DNA of 11,821 nucleotides from JALQTD01 sp964390365. GTDB taxonomy: Bacteria > Bacteroidota > Bacteroidia > Flavobacteriales_D > Sanyastnellaceae. Positions 6,300 through 11,348 of the stretch are shown here, piece after piece. The DNA is taken from assembly GCA_964390365.1 (NCBI GenBank), contig CAYMHW010000069.1, positions 1 to 11,821 of the forward strand, in the 5' to 3' direction. How positions within the stretch are numbered: position 1 is the first letter of the stretch; every line of letters starts with the position of its first letter. A program made the translations under genes and the position numbers. The notes below the pieces were generated by a model. That model was not told the origin of the DNA. It saw nothing but the letters and a program-made list of their open reading frames with translations, and made no database searches.

Positions 6300-7058
6300 T
6301 TATCCCGCGTTATCCACCACCCCCACGACGCGCCGCCCCTCAGCCCACCGATAAATCGCATTCACCACCACCAAATGCGCGATCAGCGCCACGTGCAACG
6401 GCGCCAAGTACCCCGGCCACCCCCAATCTGCGCGCACGAGCGGGTTGTCCACCTTTGGCGGCTCCCACATGTACATGTAATTCGCCACCTGATCCGCCGG
6501 CACCGGCCAATACGTGTTGAACACCCAGTTCACCCCCGCCATCAGCGTCGACACCGCCGCGGCCATCCCATACGTCTTCAACCACCCCATCCGCGGAAAC
6601 CGCATCCCGTAATGGCGCGTCATCACAATCGGCATGAAGATGATGAACCCGTGCCGAATGCAGTAATCCACCAGCACGATGGGCGCATCGCCCACGGTCA
6701 ACTGCGGCGTGATGAACGAATGCAAGCCCCCGATGGTGCCGAGGAACGCCGTAAACGTGTACACTGAGGTGTTGCGCCAAAAACAATTCAACGCCACCAG
6801 CACGAAATTCATCCCACAAAAGTGCAGGGGCAGCGACCGGTGCAGCGTGAACTGCTGCTCCGGGTGCACGGTCGCATAAATGGGCAACAACAAGTTGAAT
6901 GCGATGAGCAGCCAGCCCAAGCGCGGCAGCAGCCGCTCCCGCTGTTGCGCATTCAGGGAGTCCAACGCTTTGATGAGCAGCAGCCCCCCGATCACCGTGG
7001 CGCCCACCATCACCCAATACCGCGGTTCGTCCTGGTGTATGATTACATCGTAACGCAT
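6300..7058 (-). CDS. TIGR02206/YwaF-like integral membrane protein
   Basis: The product has 252 residues with about seven hydrophobic segments. Motifs characteristic of the TIGR02206 (TP0381/YwaF) family are visible: LPLHFCGMNFVLVAL (about 76-90), LGTIGGLHSFITPQL (about 105-119), DYCIRHGFIIFMP (about 130-142) and, near the C-terminus, NYMYMWEPPKVDNPL followed by WGWPGYLAPLH. The conserved His and Cys in the second segment and the Asn-Tyr-Met-Tyr loop recur across the family, whose biochemical function is unknown. The ATG at 7058 follows the hydrophilic start MRYDVIIHQDEPRYW. Its stop lies 44 bases before the thyA start, so thyA may also receive read-through. A weak -7-like TATCTTG is 22 bases upstream of its start. 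Confidence 0.85.
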   Translation of the reverse strand: MRYDVIIHQDEPRYWVMVGATVIGGLLLIKALDSLNAQQRERLLPRLGWLLIAFNLLLPIYATVHPEQQFTLHRSLPLHFCGMNFVLVALNCFWRNTSVYTFTAFLGTIGGLHSFITPQLTVGDAPIVLVDYCIRHGFIIFMPIVMTRHYGMRFPRMGWLKTYGMAAAVSTLMAGVNWVFNTYWPVPADQVANYMYMWEPPKVDNPLVRADWGWPGYLAPLHVALIAHLVVVNAIYRWAEGRRVVGVVDNAG

Positions 7059-7080
7059 CGTGCTTCGATTTTGACGCGCT

Positions 7081-7087
7081 CAAGATA
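7081..7087 (-). promoter_or_regulatory. Weak -7-like box for the YwaF-like gene
   Basis: On the minus strand TATCTTG resembles TAnnTTTG but is one T short. It lies 22 bases upstream of the ATG at 7058. No -33 TTG is visible. Low confidence. Confidence 0.25.
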
Positions 7088-7096
7088 TTCCGTTTT

Positions 7097-7124
7097 CCGC
7101 CGCTGCGGCGGGGACGCATGCCGC
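7097..7124. repeat. GC-rich nested hairpins (REP-like)
   Basis: CCGCCGC and GCGGCGG (7097-7103 and 7105-7111) are perfect inverted repeats around a single T. GCGGC (7105-7109) can alternatively pair with GCCGC (7120-7124). The two hairpins share one arm, so they are mutually exclusive. Short nested GC palindromes in intergenic DNA are typical of REP elements, but no second copy is in the window. Confidence 0.5.
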
Positions 7125-7130
7125 TGGGTA

Positions 7131-7154
7131 ATCCCCACTTTTCGAAGCGGGGAT
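7131..7154. repeat. Palindromic unit related to the 7243-7284 element
   Basis: The arms are ATCCCCACTT (7131-7140) and AAGCGGGGAT (7145-7154) around TTCG. On the minus-strand transcript the single mismatch becomes a G-U pair, giving a 10-bp stem. The 14 bases TAATCCCCACTTTT at 7129-7142 recur exactly at 7242-7255, tying this unit to the larger repeat downstream. Confidence 0.7.
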
Positions 7155-7218
7155 GGTGAATTCGGCTTAGAATCGGCTGAATCGCTCCATTTTGATGGAA
7201 ATCTGGCGCGCGGGCCTG

Positions 7219-7301
7219 AACAATTTGCAGCACTGTGATTCTAATCCCCACTTTTTGCGCCGGTGCGGGACGAAAGTGGGGATTTCAACTCCAGCGGAGC
7301 G
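7219..7301. repeat. Palindromic intergenic repeat, full-length copy
   Basis: The element contains AATCCCCACTTT (7243-7254) and its exact reverse complement AAAGTGGGGATT (7273-7284), a 12-bp stem around an 18-base GC-rich loop. The 3' part merges into the 25-base direct repeat at 7277-7301, whose core CTCCAGCGGAG is a small palindrome. It begins with AACAATTTG (7219-7227), which is also at the edge of the second copy. A run of nine A follows. It is probably a dispersed Bacteroidota intergenic repeat; no transposase is present. Confidence 0.7.
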
Positions 7302-7358
7302 AAAAAAAAACAACTCAACCTTCATTGCCGAAACAATCGCCTCACTGACGAGGGGCGC

Positions 7359-7390
7359 AACAATTTGGGGATTTCAACTCCAGCGGAGCG
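7359..7390. repeat. Palindromic intergenic repeat, internally deleted copy
   Basis: It starts with AACAATTTG (7359-7367) and continues directly into the same repeat end (7366-7390, identical over 25 bases to 7277-7301). Compared with the copy at 7219-7301 it lacks the 51 bases that contain one hairpin arm and the loop. It ends one base before the mscS stop codon (7392-7394). Confidence 0.7.
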
Positions 7391-7391
7391 C

Positions 7392-8447
7392 TCAGCTGGG
7401 CTGTTGCAAGAGCAGGGTTTGGGTGGGGAAGGCGAATTCGAGCCCCTCGGCGTTGAACCGCTTCAGGATTTCGAGGTTGATGGCGCCGGGCGTGAGCGTG
7501 ACGTCGGCTTCCTTGAGGACGTAGTAGACGGCGCTGACGTTGAGGCTGAAGTCGCCGAAGCCGCTGAACCAAACCGTGGTGTTGTCCTGCGTACCGACGT
7601 GCTCCACGATGATTTCCTCGAGGAGCGCGAGGGCGCGTTCGATGCGCTCAGGGGTCGTGTCGTAGGTGAGGCCCAAATCCACCCGCACCTTGCGCGCCGG
7701 TTCCGCCGTGACGTTCTCGACGACGCCGTCCGTGAATTTGTGGTTGGGGATGGTGACCATGCGGCCGGCCAGCGTCTTGATGCGCGTGCTGCGGATGCCG
7801 ATTTCTTGGACGGTGCCGTCGATGCCGGCGACCTGGACCCGGTCGCCGACGAGGAAGGGCTTGTCGACGAAGACGGTGATGCCGCCGAAGATGTTGGCCA
7901 CGAAGTCCTTCGCCGCCATCGCCATGGCGAGGCCGCCGATGCCGACCCCCGCCAGCAAGGCGCCGACGTCGTAGCCGGCGTTGTTCAAGGCCATGATGGT
8001 GCCGAGGACCCAAATCGTGGCCCGGAGGGTCTTTTGGAGGATGGGCGTGACCTGGCCGACCATCTTCGACTCGGAGCGCTCGGTCACGCGGGCGAAGAAG
8101 TTGCCGACCAGCGAATCGATGAGCCGGGCGGCGAGCCACGTCACGTCGAGGGCGACCGCGATGCTGAAGACGTGCTCCATGAACGTGTCGACGCCCTCGC
8201 CGAAACGCAGGTGGTCGTAGCCGAACCAGGCGCCGAGAAGGACGACCGCCAGGGCGATGGGCTCTTCGATTTGGTCCACGATCAAATCGTCCACCTCGGA
8301 AGACGTGCGCGCTGTCAACCGCTTCAAGCGGCGGGAAAACCAACGGTAAAGGAGGCGCCCCACGACTGCACCGCCGAGGAGCCAAGCGAGGGCCACCCCC
8401 CACTCGCGCAGCGGATTGCCCAGGAAAATGAGGTCGAAAAATTCCAT
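7392..8447 (-). CDS. MscS-family small-conductance mechanosensitive channel
   Basis: The product has 351 residues. An N-terminal hydrophobic segment (about 15-35) is followed by the basic SRRLKRLTARTSSEVDD linker and further membrane segments at 63-80, 92-112 and 143-160. The pore helix plus start of the beta domain carry the strongest signature: GVGIGGLAMAMAAKDFVANI (168-187), then FGGITVFVDKPFLVGDRVQV, GTVQEIGIRSTRIKT and MVTIPNHKF (230-238). The Gly/Ala alternation in the pore helix is the TM3 pattern of MscS. It opens under membrane tension to release solutes on osmotic downshock. I chose the ATG at 8447; longer frames upstream overlap purK and lack family similarity. It is divergent from purK with 31 bases between start codons. 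A repeat element abuts its stop codon. Confidence 0.93.
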   Translation of the reverse strand: MEFFDLIFLGNPLREWGVALAWLLGGAVVGRLLYRWFSRRLKRLTARTSSEVDDLIVDQIEEPIALAVVLLGAWFGYDHLRFGEGVDTFMEHVFSIAVALDVTWLAARLIDSLVGNFFARVTERSESKMVGQVTPILQKTLRATIWVLGTIMALNNAGYDVGALLAGVGIGGLAMAMAAKDFVANIFGGITVFVDKPFLVGDRVQVAGIDGTVQEIGIRSTRIKTLAGRMVTIPNHKFTDGVVENVTAEPARKVRVDLGLTYDTTPERIERALALLEEIIVEHVGTQDNTTVWFSGFGDFSLNVSAVYYVLKEADVTLTPGAINLEILKRFNAEGLEFAFPTQTLLLQQPS

Positions 8448-8451
8448 GCCG

Positions 8452-8459
8452 CAAACTTC
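8452..8459 (-). promoter_or_regulatory. Candidate -7 box for mscS
   Basis: On the minus strand GAAGTTTG matches TAnnTTTG except for the first base. It is the mirror of the purK box and sits four bases from the mscS ATG. Confidence 0.4.
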
Positions 8460-8466
8460 GCAAGAA

Positions 8467-8474
8467 TACCTTTG
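8467..8474 (+). promoter_or_regulatory. Predicted -7 box for purK
   Basis: TACCTTTG is an exact match to TAnnTTTG and is followed by CGGC and then the purK ATG at 8479. The predicted transcript starts at or within a base or two of the start codon. A -33 TTTG is not evident. Confidence 0.6.
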
Positions 8475-8478
8475 CGGC

Positions 8479-9615
8479 ATGCGAAATGATGTGGCTTTTG
8501 GCGCGGAACTGCGCGTGGGCGTCCTCGGGGGCGGACAGTTGGGGCGGATGATGATCCAAGCAGCGGCGGACTGGGACCTGCGGGTCGAGGTGATGGACCC
8601 CGCGGCCGATGCGCCCTGCCGGCACTTGACCCACCGGTTCGTGCAGGGGGATTTGCAGGATGCGGATGCGGTGTTTGAATTTGGCAAGGAACTCGACGTC
8701 ATCACCATCGAAATCGAGCACGTCAGCGTGGACGGCCTCCGGCGCCTCAAAGCGGCCGGCGTGGAAGTGCACCCCGACCCGGAACACCTCGCCACCATCC
8801 AAGACAAGGGGCTGCAAAAGCAGTTCTTCGCCGCCCACGGCATCCCCTCGGCCCCGTTCACGCTGAGCGACGCCCCGCCGACCACCTTCCCGGTGGTCCA
8901 AAAACTGCGCAAGGGCGGCTACGACGGCAAAGGTGTGGCCATCCTCCGGAGCGCGGAAGACGCGGCGTTCGACGGGCCGTGCGTGCTCGAACAGCCCGTG
9001 GACATCGCCAAGGAACTGAGCGTCATCGTGGCCCGCAACCCGTCAGGCGCGACGGCCACCTTCCCGGTGGTGGAGGCGGTGTTCGACCCGGTAGCAAACC
9101 TCGTGGACTACCTCATCGCCCCCGCTGAAGTGAGCCCCGAAACGGCGCAAGAAGCCGAGGCGCTCGCCCTGCGGGTGGCCGATGCCATGGGGTTCACCGG
9201 CCTGCTCGCGGTGGAACTGTTCCTCGATCGGGAGGGCGCGCTTTGGGTCAACGAACTCGCCCCGCGCACCCACAACAGCGGCCACCACACCATCGAAGCG
9301 AACCACACGTCCCAATTCCAGCAACACCTCCGGGCCATCCTCGACCTGCCGCTCGGCGACGCTTCGGCCCGAAGCGCCGGCGCGATGCTGAACCTCGTCG
9401 GCGCGGCGGATGCGCACGGGAGCCCCGTCTACACCGGCTTGGGCAAGGCGCTCGGTGCGCCCGGCGTGTACGCCCACATCTACGGAAAGTCGGCGGTGAA
9501 GCCGTTCCGGAAGATGGGCCACGTCACCGTGACCGGTGAGACGGTCGAGGCCGTGAAGGAGCGCGTGCTCGCCCTGCGCGACGCCTTGCGCGTGAACGGA
9601 ACCCGCGTATCTTGA
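8479..9615 (+). CDS. purK: 5-(carboxyamino)imidazole ribonucleotide synthase PurK
   Basis: This 378-residue ATP-grasp enzyme uses ATP and bicarbonate to convert AIR to N5-CAIR in purine synthesis. Seen: the N-terminal nucleotide-fold strand LRVGVLGGGQLGRMMIQAA (11-29), IEIEHVSVDGLRRL (77-90), IQDKGLQKQFF (107-117), the flexible ATP loop GGYDGKGV (146-153), ELFLDREGALWVNELAPRTH (246-265) with metal-binding Glu, then NSGHHTIEA. The C-terminal domain ends near 378 as in the family. The partner mutase PurE is not in the window. I use the ATG at 8479; a longer in-frame start at 8416 would overlap mscS and place the promoter inside the gene. ddl follows after 9 bases. Confidence 0.95.
   Translation: MRNDVAFGAELRVGVLGGGQLGRMMIQAAADWDLRVEVMDPAADAPCRHLTHRFVQGDLQDADAVFEFGKELDVITIEIEHVSVDGLRRLKAAGVEVHPDPEHLATIQDKGLQKQFFAAHGIPSAPFTLSDAPPTTFPVVQKLRKGGYDGKGVAILRSAEDAAFDGPCVLEQPVDIAKELSVIVARNPSGATATFPVVEAVFDPVANLVDYLIAPAEVSPETAQEAEALALRVADAMGFTGLLAVELFLDREGALWVNELAPRTHNSGHHTIEANHTSQFQQHLRAILDLPLGDASARSAGAMLNLVGAADAHGSPVYTGLGKALGAPGVYAHIYGKSAVKPFRKMGHVTVTGETVEAVKERVLALRDALRVNGTRVS
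9608..9614 (+). promoter_or_regulatory. Weak candidate promoter for ddl
   Basis: TATCTTG overlaps the purK stop codon and lies 10 bases before the ddl ATG. A TTG at 9586-9588 stands 19 bases upstream, the right distance for a -33 element. The -7 box is one T short of TAnnTTTG. It would provide ddl with transcription in addition to read-through from purK. Confidence 0.3.
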
Positions 9616-9624
9616 CGCCCTGAG

Positions 9625-10617
9625 ATGAATGCGCCCAAGCTTCGTTTGGCCGTGGTGTGCGGAGGATACTCCGCCGAGGCCGCTGTTTCGCGAAAGTCCG
9701 CTGCCAACGTCATGGAACACCTCGACCGGGAACGGTACGAGCCGACGTTGATCCACATCGACCGCGCGGGGTGGTGGGCCGAAGTCGAAGGCGAACGCCG
9801 CGAAGTCAGCCGCGAACAATTCACCGTACCGGGGCTTCCGCCCTTCGACGGCGTGTTCATCATCGTCCACGGCACTCCGGGAGAGGACGGGCGCCTTCAG
9901 GCCTACTTCGAATTGCTGGGCATCCCGCACACCACGGGCAACGCGCGGAACATGGCGCTCACGTTCCACAAGGGGTGGACGACCGGGTTGTTGCGCTCAA
10001 AGGGGCATCCGGTGGCGCCTTCGAAGGAGATTCCGCAGGGGGCCGATGTGGCGGCGTTGGATTTGGAATTGCTGCTCGTGGGCATCGGCCTGCCGTGCTT
10101 TGTGAAGCCGAATGAGGCGGGGTCGAGCGTCGGGGTGCACCGGGTGGACCGCGTGGAGGAGCTGCGCCCGGCCATCGAGGCCGCGCTCGCGGCGGAGTCG
10201 TCGTCGGTGCTCGTGGAGGGGTTCCTGAACGGCCGGGAATTCACGGTGGGCGTGCTGCCGGATGGGGCCGGCGGGGTCATGGCCTTGCCGATTACCGAAA
10301 TCATTTCGCACAACGCGTTTTTCGATTACGCCGCGAAGTACGAGGGAGCTTCTGATGAGGTGACGCCGGCTGATTTGCCGGTGGAGACGACGGAACAAAT
10401 GCAGGAGCTGGCCGTCGCGGTGTACCGGGATTTGGACTGCCGGGGGATGGCGCGGGTGGACATGATCTTGATGGAGGGGATTCCGCGGATCATCGAAATC
10501 AACACGGTGCCGGGGTTCTCGGCGGCGAGCATCGTCCCGCAACAGGGGGCGGCGGCAGGGCTGAGCAAGCAAGACATCCTGACCCGGGTGGTGGAGGCGA
10601 CGGTGGGTTTGGCCTAA
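9625..10617 (+). CDS. ddl: D-alanine--D-alanine ligase
   Basis: This 330-residue ATP-grasp ligase makes the D-Ala-D-Ala dipeptide of peptidoglycan precursors in the cytoplasm. Seen: the N-terminal glycine-rich loop VVCGGYSAEAAVSRKSA (9-25), VFIIVHGTPGEDGRLQAYFE (75-94), KPNEAGSSVGV (162-172), the substrate-loop segment FFDYAAKYEGASDEVTPADL (233-252), CRGMARVDMIL (272-282) and IIEINTVPGFSAASIVPQQ (289-307), which holds the metal-binding Glu and Asn. The length is at the normal end of the family. The ATG at 9625 opens the conserved MNAPKLRLAVVCGG. The gene is 9 bases after purK and is probably co-transcribed. Converging ruvC follows, with the terminator at 10624-10658 belonging to ruvC. Confidence 0.95.
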   Translation: MNAPKLRLAVVCGGYSAEAAVSRKSAANVMEHLDRERYEPTLIHIDRAGWWAEVEGERREVSREQFTVPGLPPFDGVFIIVHGTPGEDGRLQAYFELLGIPHTTGNARNMALTFHKGWTTGLLRSKGHPVAPSKEIPQGADVAALDLELLLVGIGLPCFVKPNEAGSSVGVHRVDRVEELRPAIEAALAAESSSVLVEGFLNGREFTVGVLPDGAGGVMALPITEIISHNAFFDYAAKYEGASDEVTPADLPVETTEQMQELAVAVYRDLDCRGMARVDMILMEGIPRIIEINTVPGFSAASIVPQQGAAAGLSKQDILTRVVEATVGLA

Positions 10618-10623
10618 AAGGCT

Positions 10624-10658
10624 AAAAAAGAAGAAGGGCCGCCCCGTTGGACAGCCCT
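10624..10658 (-). terminator. Intrinsic terminator for ruvC
   Basis: Read on the minus strand, AGGGCTGTCC and GGGCGGCCCT (10658-10649 and 10644-10635) form a 10-bp stem with two G-U pairs and a 4-base loop, followed by TCTTCTTTTTT. On the plus strand the wobbles become mismatches and no T-run follows, so it serves ruvC, not ddl. It lies about 100 bases beyond the ruvC stop. Confidence 0.75.
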
Positions 10659-10689
10659 CCCCAGTTGAATGAAAACAAGTAAACTGTTA

Positions 10690-10707
10690 TTGAAGCCGAA
10701 GCTTCAA
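10690..10707 (-). other. UUCG-tetraloop hairpin in the ruvC 3' region
   Basis: TTGAAGC (10690-10696) and GCTTCAA (10701-10707) are perfect 7-bp arms around CGAA. In the minus-strand transcript the loop is UUCG closed by C-G, an exceptionally stable tetraloop. It lies between the ruvC stop and its terminator, so it may stabilise the mRNA end or be part of a small 3' RNA. Confidence 0.55.
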
Positions 10708-10758
10708 GGTCTTTAACGGAGCCGCCTGAGTGAAGGTTACAATTCGGCGAAAAAAAGT

Positions 10759-11322
10759 TCAACGCACCCGATCCGGGTTGTCCGCGATGAAGGCCTTCCA
10801 CCCGCTGTGGCCCGCCTGCATCCGAGGCGTAGCGAGCTGAAACGCGTGGCACAGCGCCACGGCCACCCCGTCCGTCGCATCGAGCTCCTTCGGCATCGAC
10901 GCCTCCGGAATCTTGAGCGTCCGCGCCACCATGGCCGCCACCTGCTCCTTGCTCGCGGCGCCCGACCCCGTGATGCTCTGCTTCACCCGCCGCGGCGCGT
11001 ATTCCGCAATGGGCACCTCCCGCGACAACGCCGCCGCCAGCGCCACGCCCTGCGCCCGCCCCAACTTCAACATCGACTGAACGTTCTTCCCGAAGAACGG
11101 CGCCTCCACCGCCAAATGGTCCGGATGGTGCGTCTCGATCAACGCCACCACGCGGTCATAAATGCGCTTCAGTTTCACCGCGTGGTCCTTGTACTTCGAC
11201 AAGTGCAACGCCCCCATCTCCAACAGTTCCTGCCGTTTGCCGACCACGCGGATGACGCCGTACCCCATGATGGTGGTGCCGGGGTCGATGCCGAGGATGA
11301 TCTGTTCACGAGGGGCGGACAT
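10759..11322 (-). CDS. ruvC: Crossover junction endodeoxyribonuclease RuvC
   Basis: The 187-residue product resolves Holliday junctions by symmetric nicking, acting as a dimer with RuvAB. The four acidic catalytic residues of the RNase H fold are visible: Asp13 in LGIDPGTT, Glu73 in AVEAPFFGKN, and Asp148 and Asp151 in LDATDGVAVALCH. Also seen are the conserved YAPRRVKQSITGSGAASKEQV (108-128) and SMLKLGRAQGV (83-93). I start at the ATG at 11322 (MSAPREQIILGIDPG). Alternatives at 11340 and 11382 add residues foreign to the family and would overlap the divergent gene or the predicted promoter. The C-terminus carries about 20 extra residues compared with E. coli RuvC. It is divergent from the flippase-like gene with 26 bases between start codons. 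Confidence 0.95.
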   Translation of the reverse strand: MSAPREQIILGIDPGTTIMGYGVIRVVGKRQELLEMGALHLSKYKDHAVKLKRIYDRVVALIETHHPDHLAVEAPFFGKNVQSMLKLGRAQGVALAAALSREVPIAEYAPRRVKQSITGSGAASKEQVAAMVARTLKIPEASMPKELDATDGVAVALCHAFQLATPRMQAGHSGWKAFIADNPDRVR

Positions 11323-11329
11323 GCGCGGG

Positions 11330-11337
11330 CTAAGGTA
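11330..11337 (-). promoter_or_regulatory. Candidate -7 box for ruvC
   Basis: On the minus strand TACCTTAG matches TAnnTTTG except for one base. Seven bases separate it from the ruvC ATG at 11322. Its first two bases are the same base pairs as the TA of the divergent box on the plus strand. Its position argues against the longer ruvC starts. Confidence 0.4.
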
Positions 11338-11343
11338 CATTTG
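11336..11343 (+). promoter_or_regulatory. Predicted -7 box for the flippase-like gene
   Basis: TACATTTG is an exact TAnnTTTG match, followed by GGAGC and the ATG at 11349. GGGAG just before the ATG looks like a Shine-Dalgarno, but most of it would be outside a transcript starting 4-6 bases after the box. No -33 element is visible. Confidence 0.55.
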
Positions 11344-11348
11344 GGAGC

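Larger units (their letters stand above)
7059..7391. other. Repeat-rich intergenic region between mscS and the YwaF-like gene
   Basis: This 333-base stretch has no convincing gene on either strand. Short reading frames crossing it are low-complexity translations of the repeats. It contains GC-rich hairpins (7097-7124), an imperfect palindrome (7131-7154), a 12-bp perfect inverted repeat (7243-7284), a 25-base direct repeat present twice (7277-7301 and 7366-7390) and a run of nine A (7302-7310). Both flanking genes are on the minus strand, so the region would be transcribed only by read-through from mscS or from a promoter just before the YwaF-like gene. Confidence 0.8.
8445..8481. promoter_or_regulatory. 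Perfect inverted repeat spanning the mscS and purK start codons
   Basis: CATGCCGCAAA (8445-8455) and TTTGCGGCATG (8471-8481) are perfect 11-bp inverted arms around a 15-base centre. The mscS ATG (minus) and the purK ATG (plus) lie at the outer ends of the two arms, and the TTTG of each candidate -7 box lies at the inner ends. It could be a dual operator or a symmetric divergent promoter. Confidence 0.7.

Noticed and set aside
6293..6307. CGGGA/TCCCG inverted repeat over the YwaF-like stop codon as a terminator
   Set aside because: The stem is only 5 bp and is followed by a G-rich sequence, not a T-run, on the minus strand.
7277..7390. Two copies of a 25-base repeat as a minimal CRISPR array
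   Set aside because: There are only two copies, the spacing is 64 bases, no cas genes are present and the repeat is part of a larger palindromic element.
7263..8489. Long plus-strand open frame (408 codons) opposite mscS
   Set aside because: It is an Asp/Glu/Gly/Arg-rich shadow with no recognisable motif, and the MscS signature on the other strand is clear.
8448..8912. N-terminal extension of the MscS protein on the minus strand
   Set aside because: The extra 155 residues lie antisense to purK, show no family similarity, and would swallow the divergent promoter region.
10622..10852. Short minus-strand frame covering the ddl-ruvC spacer
   Set aside because: Overlaps the ruvC 3' end out of frame and runs through the terminator; no start context or similarity.
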